A stretch of 64,000 nt of DNA. It comes from DASPKM01 sp035628135. Lineage in GTDB: Bacteria; Bacteroidota; Bacteroidia; Chitinophagales; Chitinophagaceae. The position numbers and the translations under genes are program-made. Below the pieces are notes generated by a model. That model searched no databases. It saw nothing but the letters and a program-made list of their open reading frames with translations, and was not told the origin of the DNA. The stretch is from contig DASPKM010000010.1 of the NCBI GenBank assembly GCA_035628135.1, forward strand, positions 310,001-374,000. The letters are read 5' to 3'. Each line of letters starts with the position of its first letter. Positions within the stretch are counted from its first letter, which is position 1. Positions 53,740-63,155 of the stretch are shown in pieces.

Positions 53740-55293
53740 TTGAATAAGGAACTGATCATAAATGCAGCCTCGCAGGGCGTTGAAATAGCGCTGCTCGAGG
53801 ATAAAAAGCTGGTGGAACTACACCACGAAAAAGCCGATGCCAGTTTTGCGGTGGGAGATTTGTATTTGGGTAAGGTGAAGAAGCTCATTCCCGGCCTCAA
53901 CGCCGCGTTTGTAGACGTGGGGTTTGAAAAAGACGCTTTCCTGCACTATACCGACTTAAGCCCCTATGCCCGATCATTGCTCAAATTCACGCAGCAATCC
54001 ATCAACGATCCTAAAGACAGCGTGTTCGACTTCGGCGCTTTCCAGGTAGAACCCGAGATCATTAAAACAGGAAAGATCAACGAAGTGCTCAACGGCAAGC
54101 CCAATATCTTAGTACAGATATTGAAAGAGCCCATTGCAGCCAAAGGCCCCAGGCTTAGCTGCGAGATCTCATTGCCCGGCAGGTTCATCGTCATCACGCC
54201 CTTTAATGATATTGTTGCTGTTTCCAGGAAAATACATTCTTCGGACGAGCGCAAGCGGCTGCAGAAGATCGTGGAAGCCATCAAGCCGAAAAACTTCGGT
54301 GTAATCGTGCGCACCGCCGCAGAAGGAAAGAACACGGCAGAGCTGCACGAAGACCTGAGCATGCTGGTGGAAACATGGAAGGCTATTCAATTTAATTTAA
54401 GAGGTGCAGTGGCTCCCGCTAAAATACTGAGTGAGCAAACCAAGACCACCAGTATGTTGCGCGACCTGCTGAACGAAGACTTCAACAAGATCGTGATCAA
54501 CGACAGAAATATTTACAACGATACCCGCAGCTATATTCAACGCATTGCCCCTGAAAAAGTAGACATCGTTTCTTATTATAACAACGGTTCGCACGTGTTC
54601 GACCAGTTCGGCATTACCAAACAGGTAAAGGCCGCATTCGGCAAAACCGTGAACCTGCCCAGCGGCGCTTATCTCATCATAGAACATACGGAGGCCCTGC
54701 ACGTAATTGACGTGAACAGCGGCTATAAAAGCGTAAGCAATAACCAGGAGCAAAACGCCATGGAGACCAACCTGGAGGCCGCGGAAGAAATAGCAAGGCA
54801 GCTAAGGCTTAGGGACCTGGGCGGCATTATAGTGGCAGACTTCATAGACATGAAGTTTCCAGAGAACAAACGCAAGCTGCTGGAAGCAATGGACGAGTTT
54901 ATGAAGCCCGACCGTGCCAAGCACGCCGTGCTTCCTATTTCCAAGTTCGGTTTGATGCAGATCACGCGACAGCGCATGAAACCCGAGGTAAGCATCAACA
55001 CCCAGGAAATTTGCCCTAGCTGCAATGGAACGGGCAAGATCGCTTCCACGCTTATATTGGAAGACGAGATCGAAAAGAACTTAAGTTATCTTATTACCCA
55101 TCAGCATAAAGACCTTACATTGGTCGTAAATCCCATTATGTACGCATACCTTACAAGAGGCGGCATGTTCCGCTCCAAGGTATGGAAGTGGCGGTGGAAG
55201 TACAAGCAACGCGTGAAGCTGAAAGAAAATACGAACTACCATCTCACGGAGTTCCATTTCTTTGACCAGCACGATGAAGAGATCAAGTTATGA
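53740..55293 (+). CDS. rng: Ribonuclease E/G family endonuclease
   Basis: 517 residues from TTG (MNKELIINAASQGVEIALLEDKKLVELH), the usual family N-terminus. An S1-like domain (VGDLYLGKVKKLIPGLNAAFVDVGFEKDAFLHYTDL) is followed by the RNase G catalytic region with acidic residues in HVIDVNSG and GGIIVADFIDM, and the Zn-link CPSCNGTGK. It lacks the long C-terminal scaffold of RNase E, so it is RNase G-sized. Role: rRNA maturation and mRNA decay. Confidence 0.95.
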   Translation: MNKELIINAASQGVEIALLEDKKLVELHHEKADASFAVGDLYLGKVKKLIPGLNAAFVDVGFEKDAFLHYTDLSPYARSLLKFTQQSINDPKDSVFDFGAFQVEPEIIKTGKINEVLNGKPNILVQILKEPIAAKGPRLSCEISLPGRFIVITPFNDIVAVSRKIHSSDERKRLQKIVEAIKPKNFGVIVRTAAEGKNTAELHEDLSMLVETWKAIQFNLRGAVAPAKILSEQTKTTSMLRDLLNEDFNKIVINDRNIYNDTRSYIQRIAPEKVDIVSYYNNGSHVFDQFGITKQVKAAFGKTVNLPSGAYLIIEHTEALHVIDVNSGYKSVSNNQEQNAMETNLEAAEEIARQLRLRDLGGIIVADFIDMKFPENKRKLLEAMDEFMKPDRAKHAVLPISKFGLMQITRQRMKPEVSINTQEICPSCNGTGKIASTLILEDEIEKNLSYLITHQHKDLTLVVNPIMYAYLTRGGMFRSKVWKWRWKYKQRVKLKENTNYHLTEFHFFDQHDEEIKL

Positions 55294-55301
55294 TGTTATG
55301 A

Positions 55302-55357
55302 TGCGGCATGCATGCCGCACCTGACATGAAAAACCCCGGAGCGTATCCGGGGTTTTT
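55302..55357. terminator. Double terminator between rng and susD-like gene
   Basis: A perfect palindrome TGCGGCATGCATGCCGCA (55302-55319) is followed by AAAAACCCCGGA (55329-55340) pairing with TCCGGGGTTTTT (55346-55357) around GCGTA. The second has U-tracts for both strands and serves the convergent genes. Confidence 0.85.
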
Positions 55358-55380
55358 GTTTATATTAATGTTTCAGCTTA

Positions 55381-56754
55381 TCAATAGCCTGGATTTTGCA
55401 CGATCACTCCGCGGGAAGCATCCACTTCTCTTTGAGGAATGGGGAATACCAGCATGTCGTGATTCCATGCAAACGTTCCGGTGCTCAGCCTTAGGCGTTT
55501 GATGTCGTGTATGCGAACGCCTTCGAATGCCAGTTCCCAAATTCTTTCCTGGAGAATATCTGCCAGGGTAGGAGCTAATATAACGGGAAGGCCTACGCGA
55601 GCAGGGTTTCTTACCTGTGCCAGGTCGTTTGCCGGCGTATCGCCAACAGCGGTGCCAAGGCGCAGGTTGCATTCTGCGCGGATAAGATACATTTCTGCAA
55701 GGCGTATGATCGGCAGGTTTTGTTCAAAGGCTGTCCATTTTGCGCTGTATGGATTGCCGGGCCTTGCACCGATGCCCGTGTAATACCATTCGGTTTTTCT
55801 TAGATCACCGGGGAGATATGTATCGATGAATGCCTGCTCTATTCTCACGTCTGCGCGGCCAATACCAGGAAGGCTTGCATAGAACGTTGCCATACCATCA
55901 TTGGAAGTTCCTGCATTGTTTTGAACGTCCTGCTCAATTTCCCAGATCACCTCGTCGGTAAGGTCTTTGGTAAAAGCTTCCATGATGTCGCCGTTCATGG
56001 AGTAGTTACCGCTTTCAATTACTTCGTTGGCCGCATCGCGTGCTTTTGCATAATCGCCTTGCTGCAGGTATATGCGCGCAAGAAAAGCAAGCGCGGTATA
56101 TCTATCTGCGCGGATGCCATCTCTTGTATCGGGCAGCTTGGAAACAGCAGCGGTAAGATCGGCGATGGCCTGATCGTAAGCTGCCTTTACGGTTCCTCTC
56201 GCATCAACTGCTTCTTCGTTATACGTAGGCTTTGTTTTGATTACTATGCCCAAATGATCGTTGGCGGTTGTAGCTCCCCAGGGCTTTCCATAATAACGCA
56301 CCAACTCAAAGTGCATGATGCCCCTGATGAACATTGCTTCGCCCTCGTATTGATCTTTGAGGTCGGCATCTTTTACTACACCTGTATTATCGAGCACGAT
56401 GTTGGCCATGTTGATGGCCCTGTACCCGGCAACCCAGGTGCGCATTGCTTCGCCATTATCCCTGGTCATATTTTTGAGCGATATCTGGCGCTGTCCCTGG
56501 AAGGTTCCTCTCCACGACAGGTAACCTTCGGCAGCCTGCAGATCGGGCAACAATAACAGGTTGGTGCCGTACAATGCTCCGCCGGCCAACACGGAGTAAG
56601 CGCCGATCAGTGCGGCCTCCACGTCTTCGGCAGTAGTGATGGCGGTTTCCGCATCGATGCTTTGGAAGGGTTCCAGGTCCAGCTTCTTTGTACAGCTTTG
56701 GACCGTTACCAGCGAACCCATCACCAAAAGCAGTATTATAGTTTTAAGTTTCAT
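55381..56754 (-). CDS. SusD/RagB-family outer-membrane nutrient-binding lipoprotein
   Basis: 457 residues. Lipobox MGSLVTVQSCTKKLDLEP, TPR-like helices with MFIRGIMHFELVRYYGKPWG (a SusD hallmark), and the C-terminal RLAEMYLIRAEC and ERIWELAFEGVRIHDIKRL. It forms the lid on the SusC-type transporter encoded 31 bases upstream. No glycoside hydrolase, sulfatase or peptidase accompanies the pair, so the ligand, a glycan or peptide, is open. Confidence 0.93.
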   Translation of the reverse strand: MKLKTIILLLVMGSLVTVQSCTKKLDLEPFQSIDAETAITTAEDVEAALIGAYSVLAGGALYGTNLLLLPDLQAAEGYLSWRGTFQGQRQISLKNMTRDNGEAMRTWVAGYRAINMANIVLDNTGVVKDADLKDQYEGEAMFIRGIMHFELVRYYGKPWGATTANDHLGIVIKTKPTYNEEAVDARGTVKAAYDQAIADLTAAVSKLPDTRDGIRADRYTALAFLARIYLQQGDYAKARDAANEVIESGNYSMNGDIMEAFTKDLTDEVIWEIEQDVQNNAGTSNDGMATFYASLPGIGRADVRIEQAFIDTYLPGDLRKTEWYYTGIGARPGNPYSAKWTAFEQNLPIIRLAEMYLIRAECNLRLGTAVGDTPANDLAQVRNPARVGLPVILAPTLADILQERIWELAFEGVRIHDIKRLRLSTGTFAWNHDMLVFPIPQREVDASRGVIVQNPGY

Positions 56755-56785
56755 TATTCTAATTTTTTGATAGGTGATTGGAAGT

Positions 56786-59752
56786 TTAAAATCCTATGTT
56801 CAAACCGATGCTGATGGTTTTTGCCTGCGGCGGTGTATAGAAGTCGTGACCGAGATTTATATTACCGGTATAGGTAGCATTGACCTCTGGATCGTATCCA
56901 ACATAATCCGTGAGTGTCAGCAGGTTCAGCGCCGCGATGTAAATGCGCGCATTGTCGATCCTCCACCTGCTCAATACCCTCTTGGGAACATTGTACCCGA
57001 AGTTCACGCTCTTGATCCTGAAGTAAGAACCATCCTGTACCCAACGCGAAGACCTGCCTGCGCCATTGCCTGCATACAACCTGGGCTGGGGAACATTGGT
57101 AATATCACCGGGATTTCTCCAGTACGCCATCTGGTCTACCGTCTGGTTGTCGAAATAATCTCCGTTCACCGATTGGAAGAATCCTGCGATGTTATAGAGG
57201 TCTCCACCTTTTACGAACTGGCATTGAATATCCAGGTCGAATCCTTTATAATTAAAGCGGCTGTTGAAGCCTCCGTAAAAATCAGGATTGGGATCGCCCA
57301 GGATGGTATCCACTGCCTGGCTGTACGATGCGGTAGTGGTTTTATCGGCCCTGTAATACAATGCATCACCATTCGCGGGGTCAACGCCTGCATACATCTT
57401 ACCCCAGAACTGTCCGAAAGGATGTCCCACTGCAAGCCTGCCGAGCGTGCGCTGTGCGGGTTGAACAGGAGAAACCAGTTCGGTGATCTCATTGCGGTAA
57501 GTTGAAAGGTTTGCCGAGACACTCCAACCGAACTCGCCGCGGAGTATGGCTGCGTTCACTACAAACTCCCAACCATTGTTCTGTAACGCACCGATGTTCT
57601 TGGTTACGGTTGTAAATCCAAGCACGCCGGGTATGGGAGCGTCCAGCAACAGTGCGGTGGTCTTCTTCCTGAAATAATCTATTTCACCGGTGATGCGGTT
57701 GTCCATGAAACCGAAGTCGATACCGAAGTCGAGCTGGTTTGTTTTTTCCCAGGTCAGGTTCGGAACGCCTATGCGCGTAGTAATGAGGCCGGGAATATTT
57801 GCATAGTCCGTTGCGCTCATTAGGCTGCGCCATGCATAGTTATTTATTTCAGCATTACCTGTTAAACCATAACTAGCGCGGAGTTTCAGGAAGCTGAAGA
57901 AGTTCGAATTGTTCAAAAAGCTTTCTTCGCTTACGATCCATCCTATGGATGCCGCGGGGAAAGAACCGTACTTGGTAGTGGTACCGAAGCGTGATGATCC
58001 ATCGACCCTGAAACTGGCGCCTAAGAGGTATTTATCATCCAGTTTATAGTTCAACCTTGCGAAGTAAGATGCAAATGCAAATTCATCTGCCGATGAGTTG
58101 GCGTCCTGTATATCGGTTGCGCTGGCCAGCTTGGTGAACTTGTTGCTGGGGAAACCGATGCCGGTCGCATCCACATCGGTGGTTATGCCTTTCTGGTATT
58201 CGATACCGGCCACACCATCGATGTTATGCCTGGTGCCGAACGATTTGTTTAAATTCAGTGTATTGGTATACGTTACCTTGCTGGAAGTTACCTGTCCGTT
58301 GTAGGCGGAACCACCGGGGGCACCATCGAGCGTTTCGCGGCCCAGGTATTCTTCTTCCTGCAGGTTCAACCAGTCTAAACCGATCTGGCTTCTGAAGTAC
58401 AGGTAAGGCAAAATGCGGAATTCACCGAACACGTTGCTGAGCGACCTGTAAGAAGTTGCTTCCCTTGATGCATGCTCATGATCGATAAGGTAACTATAAT
58501 ATAAAGTATTGGGATTGGGCGAACCATCGGGAAGGTACATGGCATGCAGTGGGGGCAGCGCATTTATCTGCAGCGGGTTGGTGAAGTTGTTGTCGGCCGA
58601 AATACGGTTGTTCTCGCTCCTCGCCAATGAGAGGTTCACACCTACTCTGAACCTGTTATTGATGGTATGGTCGATATTGATACGGCCATTTGCACGCGTA
58701 AGCCTGTTATCTATGATGATACCTTTCTGATCGTTCCAGGAGGCGCTGAGCAAAAACCGGGTGCGCGCATCGCCGCCGGTGAGTGAGAAATTATATTGTC
58801 TTACGTAGCCGCTCTGGAAAGCTTTGTCGGCCCAGTTGGAGTTGTTGTCGCTGTTCCAGTCGAGGGTTCCTGATTCTGCTTCAAATTCATCAGCGGCAAC
58901 ATAGCCTTCGTTTTCAGCAGCTGCAGTAAACAGCTCTTTGTATTGAGCGGCATTCAGGAATTTTTGTTTTTTGGTAGGCTCGCTCCAGCCTGTAGCAATG
59001 CCGAAGTTGGCCCTGGTCCTTCCTACTTTACCAGATTTGGTAGTTACCAGGATTACGCCGTTGGAGGCCCTGGAACCATAGATGGCCGAAGACGCGGCGT
59101 CCTTTAATACCTCTATGGACTCGATATCGTCCGGGTTCAGCATAGCCAGCGGGTTGTCCGGTTCTGTATAGCTGCCGAGGGCTTCCGTAGTAACGGGAAC
59201 ACCATCGATCACTATAAACGGCTGGGTACTGGCGGTGATGGACGAAATACCCCTTACGCGGATCTGGAGGCCCTGCCCCAGCTTGCCGCTTCCAGAGTTG
59301 ATGAACACGCCTGCTGCCCTCCCTTGTAAAGCGGATTCAAAGGTGGGCAGGGGAAGATTGGCGAAATCACGGTTGCTTACTTTGGCAATGGAGGAGGTTA
59401 CGTCGCGCTTGATCTTGGTACCATAACCCACTACTATCACTTCTGACAGGGAGCGGTCGCCTTGCTTTAGGCTAATGGTCATTGACCCATCGGTGATCCG
59501 CACCTCCTGGTCTGTATAACCGACATAACTAAAGATGAGCGTTGTAACTTCCGCAGGAATTGACAAGCGAAAACTGCCGTCAACCTGGCTGATGGTGCTA
59601 GCAGTTGCGTTTTTTGCTTTGATGGTCACACCGGCGAGGGGCGTATTGTCCCTTGAATCAACAATTTTACCCGTAACTTCTTTGTTTTGAGCAAGTAGTG
59701 TGTGCCAGGAAAGCACGGTTAGGCATAGGAGGATGCCCTTTAGTTTTCTCAT
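56786..59752 (-). CDS. SusC/RagA-family TonB-dependent transporter
   Basis: 988 residues with a signal peptide (ILLCLTVLSWHTLLAQ). An N-terminal carboxypeptidase-like domain (KIVDSRDNTPLAGVTIKAKN) is followed by the TonB-box/plug region (LSEVIVVGYGTKIKRDVTSSIAKV), the plug signature SAIYGSRASNGVILVTTKSGK, and a 22-strand barrel ending in an aromatic-hydrophobic strand (TISIGLNIGF). It imports large substrates with the SusD-like lid. First gene of the pair; no sigma/anti-sigma genes are near. Confidence 0.94.
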   Translation of the reverse strand: MRKLKGILLCLTVLSWHTLLAQNKEVTGKIVDSRDNTPLAGVTIKAKNATASTISQVDGSFRLSIPAEVTTLIFSYVGYTDQEVRITDGSMTISLKQGDRSLSEVIVVGYGTKIKRDVTSSIAKVSNRDFANLPLPTFESALQGRAAGVFINSGSGKLGQGLQIRVRGISSITASTQPFIVIDGVPVTTEALGSYTEPDNPLAMLNPDDIESIEVLKDAASSAIYGSRASNGVILVTTKSGKVGRTRANFGIATGWSEPTKKQKFLNAAQYKELFTAAAENEGYVAADEFEAESGTLDWNSDNNSNWADKAFQSGYVRQYNFSLTGGDARTRFLLSASWNDQKGIIIDNRLTRANGRINIDHTINNRFRVGVNLSLARSENNRISADNNFTNPLQINALPPLHAMYLPDGSPNPNTLYYSYLIDHEHASREATSYRSLSNVFGEFRILPYLYFRSQIGLDWLNLQEEEYLGRETLDGAPGGSAYNGQVTSSKVTYTNTLNLNKSFGTRHNIDGVAGIEYQKGITTDVDATGIGFPSNKFTKLASATDIQDANSSADEFAFASYFARLNYKLDDKYLLGASFRVDGSSRFGTTTKYGSFPAASIGWIVSEESFLNNSNFFSFLKLRASYGLTGNAEINNYAWRSLMSATDYANIPGLITTRIGVPNLTWEKTNQLDFGIDFGFMDNRITGEIDYFRKKTTALLLDAPIPGVLGFTTVTKNIGALQNNGWEFVVNAAILRGEFGWSVSANLSTYRNEITELVSPVQPAQRTLGRLAVGHPFGQFWGKMYAGVDPANGDALYYRADKTTTASYSQAVDTILGDPNPDFYGGFNSRFNYKGFDLDIQCQFVKGGDLYNIAGFFQSVNGDYFDNQTVDQMAYWRNPGDITNVPQPRLYAGNGAGRSSRWVQDGSYFRIKSVNFGYNVPKRVLSRWRIDNARIYIAALNLLTLTDYVGYDPEVNATYTGNINLGHDFYTPPQAKTISIGLNIGF

Positions 59753-59808
59753 TTGAATGAATTTTAGAAGGTTTCTGGCGTAAAAATAGGAAATGTTAAA
59801 CTGTTAAA

Positions 59809-59844
59809 AAAAGACAAAAAAGCCATGCAGTAAGCTGCATGGCT
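59809..59844 (-). terminator. Terminator of the zinc peptidase gene
   Basis: AGCCATGCAG (59821-59830) pairs perfectly with CTGCATGGCT (59835-59844), loop TAAG, followed on the minus strand by a T-rich run. It separates the gene at 59878 from the SusC gene. Confidence 0.82.
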
Positions 59845-59877
59845 GGATAACGTGCGGTTGACCGTATTAGTATTCTT

Positions 59878-60567
59878 TTAATCTCTGTCGCGGCCGCCGA
59901 GGAAGATCAATATATATTGTACCAGGGTAACAATGGAAGCCAGGGCTGCTACCACGTAGGTCATGGCTGCCCACTTAAGGGCGTCCTTTGCCTTTGGGTA
60001 CTCCTGTTGGTTGGTTACATTGGTAGTATTCAACCATGCGAGGGCCCGTTTGCTGGCGTCGAACTCGACGGGGAGGGTAATAACCGAAAACACGGTTACC
60101 ACACCGAACAATATAATACCACCGAGCAGGAGCTGCGGGAACGTATTAATTAATAGTACGCCGGCCAGCAGGATCCATTGTACCAGGCTGGCGCTGACCT
60201 GCACTACCGGAACCAGCCGGCTGCGCAGCATGAGCCAGGAGTAGGCGGTGGCGTGCTGTACGGCATGGCCACATTCGTGGGCGGCTACGGCCGCGGCCGC
60301 CACGGAATTGCCCTGGTAAACTTCCGGGCTCAGGTTAACGGTTTTGGTGAGGGGGTTATAGTGGTCCGACAGGAACCCCTCAACGGACACTACTTTTACG
60401 TCGTAAATGCCGTTTTCCCGGAGCATGCGCTCAGCCACCTCTTTACCGGTGAGACCGCTCCGGAGGAGTATCTTCCCATAGGATTTAAACTTGCTTTTTA
60501 AGATCCCGGAAACCAGCAAACTGATGCCCAGGAAAATGAGAGAAACCAACATGATAGAAGGTGTCAT
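59878..60567 (-). CDS. Membrane zinc metallopeptidase, YugP-like
   Basis: 229 residues. An N-terminal helix, then an extracytoplasmic or membrane-associated peptidase core with HECGH (97-101) and the conserved DHYNPLTKTVNLSPEVY just before it, followed by three helices (VQWILLAGVLLINTF, LLLGGIILFGVVTVF, YVVAALASIVTLVQYILIF). EFDASKRAL after the helices supplies a conserved acidic residue. Family members are widespread and poorly characterised. Confidence 0.9.
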   Translation of the reverse strand: MTPSIMLVSLIFLGISLLVSGILKSKFKSYGKILLRSGLTGKEVAERMLRENGIYDVKVVSVEGFLSDHYNPLTKTVNLSPEVYQGNSVAAAAVAAHECGHAVQHATAYSWLMLRSRLVPVVQVSASLVQWILLAGVLLINTFPQLLLGGIILFGVVTVFSVITLPVEFDASKRALAWLNTTNVTNQQEYPKAKDALKWAAMTYVVAALASIVTLVQYILIFLGGRDRD

Positions 60568-60683
60568 TTTTTTCTGCTTTATTTATTTTATATCAAATGA
60601 AAAACCAATTATTAAAGTGGCATTTCTGCCATTAAAAGAACGCTGTTTTGTCACCTTTGTAACAGCCGTTTATGTAGCGCTGA

Positions 60684-60714
60684 CAAAATTACTGAAACCA
60701 TGTGTCGCCGCCAA
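60684..60714 (-). promoter_or_regulatory. Promoter of the zinc peptidase gene
   Basis: Minus strand: TTG (60714-60712), 20 bases, TAATTTTG (60691-60684), an exact -7 match. Leader of about 110 bases to the ATG at 60567. Confidence 0.55.
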
Positions 60715-60880
60715 CACCGCAATATAATCGATTAACAATCAATAAATTGTTATAATTTTCCGGATGCTATCTAACGGCTTGTTATAATCGCTAAAAGTTA
60801 TTCACAGCAACAAAAATTTATTTTGTTATGTGGCGCTAATTTGTAATTTAGTGCAAGAATTTAATGGGTTAGTAAGTAAG

Positions 60881-60906
60881 GGGTCAGCAGTCTTGCTGGC
60901 CCTTTT
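60881..60906 (+). terminator. Terminator with no upstream gene
   Basis: GGGTCAGCA (60881-60889) pairs with TGCTGGCCC (60894-60902) with one G-U pair, loop GTCT, then TTTT. Upstream on the plus strand there is no gene for over 300 bases, so it may end a small RNA or a radA leader. Confidence 0.6.
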
Positions 60907-61013
60907 ACTTTGCGCAAATTTGCACCTGTTTCGCGTAAAATTTCTCTTCATTATAACTGCTCTCAACTCCCGTACCTTCGGGACTCATCCCATTATTTTA
61001 ATTCAAATTTCTG

Positions 61014-62393
61014 ATGAAGTCAGCAATCAAGACTGCATTCTTTTGTTCCAACTGCGGCTATGAATCACCCAAGTGGTCCGGCAAGTGCCCTTCATGCGAT
61101 CAATGGAATACGTTGGTAGAAGAAGTGATCGTAAAAGATAACAGGTTAAAGGAAAGCACCTGGAAAGATGCGGCGGACGAAAAACTTTCAGGAAAGACCG
61201 TTGCACTGAATGAAATAACTAGCGGCGAAGACCGAAGGCTGCAAACCAAAGATACGGAACTGAACCGCGTGCTGGGTGGTGGCATTGTTCCGGGCAGCAT
61301 CGTGCTGGTAGCAGGCGAACCTGGAATAGGCAAATCAACTTTGTTCCTGCAAATTGGTTTGGCGCTGAGCAACATCACCACCTTATACGTCAGCGGAGAA
61401 GAAAGTGAACAGCAAATTAAAATGCGGGCTGATCGCTTAAAACTGCACAACTCAAATTTTTACCTGCTTACCGAAACACTTACTCAGACCATTTTCCAGG
61501 AAATAAAAAAACTGAAGCCGCAACTAGTGATCGTGGATTCCATTCAAACACTGCAATCGCCCTATATCGAATCATCGCCCGGCAGCGTGTCGCAAATAAG
61601 GGAATGCGCCGCCGAGTTCCAGCGCTTTGCCAAGGACACGCACATACCGGTGTTCCTCATCGGCCATATTACCAAGGATGGAAACATAGCGGGACCTAAA
61701 ATACTGGAACACATGGTAGACACTGTCCTTCAATTTGAAGGCGACCGCCATTATGCGTACCGCATCCTGCGCACATTGAAGAACCGTTTTGGCAGCGCCT
61801 CGGAATTGGGCATTTATGAAATGACCGACAGCGGTATGCGCACTGTTACCAACCCGAGTGAAATACTTATCACGCAAAAAGAAGACCAGTTAAGCGGCGT
61901 AGCGATCGCCGCTACCATAGAAGGCATGCGGCCCTTGCTGATTGAAGTACAGGCATTGGTTACACAATCAGTATATGGAACGCCGCAGCGCACAGTAAGC
62001 GGCTTTGACCTGAGGCGGTTGCAACTGTTATTGGCAGTGCTGGAAAAGCGCGGCGGATTTCATTTCGGCGTTAAAGATGTGTTCCTGAACATCGCCGGCG
62101 GATTGAAGGTAGAAGATCCATCCATTGACCTGGCATTGATGGCGGCCTTGCTGAGCTCTTATGAAGATATTCCGCTTCCTTATCATACCTGTTTTGCGGG
62201 CGAGGTTGGACTAAGCGGCGAGATACGCGCCGTGAACCGTATTGAACAACGCATAGCCGAAGCCGAAAAACTGGGATTTGAAAAAATCATTGTTTCAAGA
62301 TATAATCAAAAAGGCCTTACCAATCAAAAGCCCGGCATAGAAGTAATTACCATGGGAAGGGTTGATGAATTGTACCGATACCTGTTTGCATGA
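61014..62393 (+). CDS. radA: DNA repair protein RadA
   Basis: 459 residues. Zinc finger with Cys11, Cys14, Cys25 and Cys28 (CSNCGYESPKWSGKCPSC), Walker A GEPGIGKST (101-109), Walker B LVIVDSIQT, the RadA-specific KNRFG (256-260), and a Lon-like C-terminal domain (GLKVEDPSIDLALMAALLSSY). It aids branch migration and processing of recombination intermediates, and transformation in competent bacteria. Overlaps the comF-like gene by four bases. Confidence 0.96.
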   Translation: MKSAIKTAFFCSNCGYESPKWSGKCPSCDQWNTLVEEVIVKDNRLKESTWKDAADEKLSGKTVALNEITSGEDRRLQTKDTELNRVLGGGIVPGSIVLVAGEPGIGKSTLFLQIGLALSNITTLYVSGEESEQQIKMRADRLKLHNSNFYLLTETLTQTIFQEIKKLKPQLVIVDSIQTLQSPYIESSPGSVSQIRECAAEFQRFAKDTHIPVFLIGHITKDGNIAGPKILEHMVDTVLQFEGDRHYAYRILRTLKNRFGSASELGIYEMTDSGMRTVTNPSEILITQKEDQLSGVAIAATIEGMRPLLIEVQALVTQSVYGTPQRTVSGFDLRRLQLLLAVLEKRGGFHFGVKDVFLNIAGGLKVEDPSIDLALMAALLSSYEDIPLPYHTCFAGEVGLSGEIRAVNRIEQRIAEAEKLGFEKIIVSRYNQKGLTNQKPGIEVITMGRVDELYRYLFA

Positions 62394-63094
62394 GATCAAT
62401 TGAATATATCGGGCGGTCGCTTTCGCATTTATTTTTTCCGCAGGTTTGTTTCGGTTGCGGCAGCGACCTGGTATTGCGGCAACAACTGCTTTGCCTGCAA
62501 TGCGTGCACCAACTGCCTTACACGGGTTTTCAATTGCGTGCAAACAATCCCGTTGAAAAAATATTCTGGGGAAGGTTGCGCATCGAGCAGGCTGCCGCGG
62601 TGTTTTATCTTACCAAGGATTCTGTGCTGGAAAATTTGTTGTACCAGCTTAAATACAAGGGTAACAAAGAAACCGGTTTGTATTGCGGCCGCATCATGGG
62701 CGAGGCGCTCAGGCACACGCCATTTACCGAAGCCGATGCATTGGTACCCCTTCCATTGTTTGCCGAAAAGGAAAGAAAGCGCGGTTACAACCAGGCGGCG
62801 CTGTTGTGCGAAGGCATGGCCGCGGCAATGCACAAGCCCGTTTGGAAAAATACCGTACAAAGAGTTACCGGCACCCAAACCCAAACACGCAAGAACCGCG
62901 TACAAAGATGGGAGAACATGCAGGGCCGGTTTATGGTAAGCGATGCAGCTAAAATTACGGGGAAGCATGTCTTATTGGTCGATGATGTAATTACCACAGG
63001 CGCCACGCTTGAAGCCTGCGGCACCGAGTTAGTGGCCGCGGGGGCAAGGGTGAGTTTGGCAACGTTGGGGTATGCGGCAACGGGGAATGTTTGA
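62390..63094 (+). CDS. comF: ComF-family phosphoribosyltransferase-like protein
   Basis: 234 residues. A zinc-finger pair (Cys20, Cys23, Cys35, Cys38 in CFGCGSDLVLRQQLLCLQC) precedes a phosphoribosyltransferase fold with the PRPP loop LLVDDVITTGAT (195-206). ComF acts in DNA uptake during transformation where studied. The start ATG lies within the radA stop (ATGA), so the two are translationally coupled, linking recombination and uptake functions; comEC is separate at 38905. Confidence 0.92.
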   Translation: MRSIEYIGRSLSHLFFPQVCFGCGSDLVLRQQLLCLQCVHQLPYTGFQLRANNPVEKIFWGRLRIEQAAAVFYLTKDSVLENLLYQLKYKGNKETGLYCGRIMGEALRHTPFTEADALVPLPLFAEKERKRGYNQAALLCEGMAAAMHKPVWKNTVQRVTGTQTQTRKNRVQRWENMQGRFMVSDAAKITGKHVLLVDDVITTGATLEACGTELVAAGARVSLATLGYAATGNV

Positions 63095-63120
63095 AGTTGC
63101 CGGCTGCTAAGGCTCGTTTA

Positions 63121-63148
63121 TTGATCCGCGTATTTCTTTATACTTTTG
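63121..63148 (+). promoter_or_regulatory. Possible promoter of the last gene
   Basis: TTG (63121-63123), 17 bases, TACTTTTG (63141-63148). The -7 box ends only seven bases before the ATG, so transcription would begin at or near the start codon; either the message is leaderless or this match is chance. Confidence 0.3.
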
Positions 63149-63155
63149 AATACCG

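Larger units (their letters stand above)
60568..61013. other. 446-base intergenic region between divergent genes
   Basis: A/T-rich. It holds a minus-strand promoter at 60684-60714 and a plus-strand terminator at 60881-60906 that has no gene in front of it. A frame at 60830-61063 is judged spurious. A possible plus-strand small RNA would lie between about 60730 and 60906. Confidence 0.45.

Noticed and set aside
60830..61063. 77-codon plus-strand frame before radA
   Set aside because: It runs across the terminator stem and into the start of radA in another frame; judged spurious.
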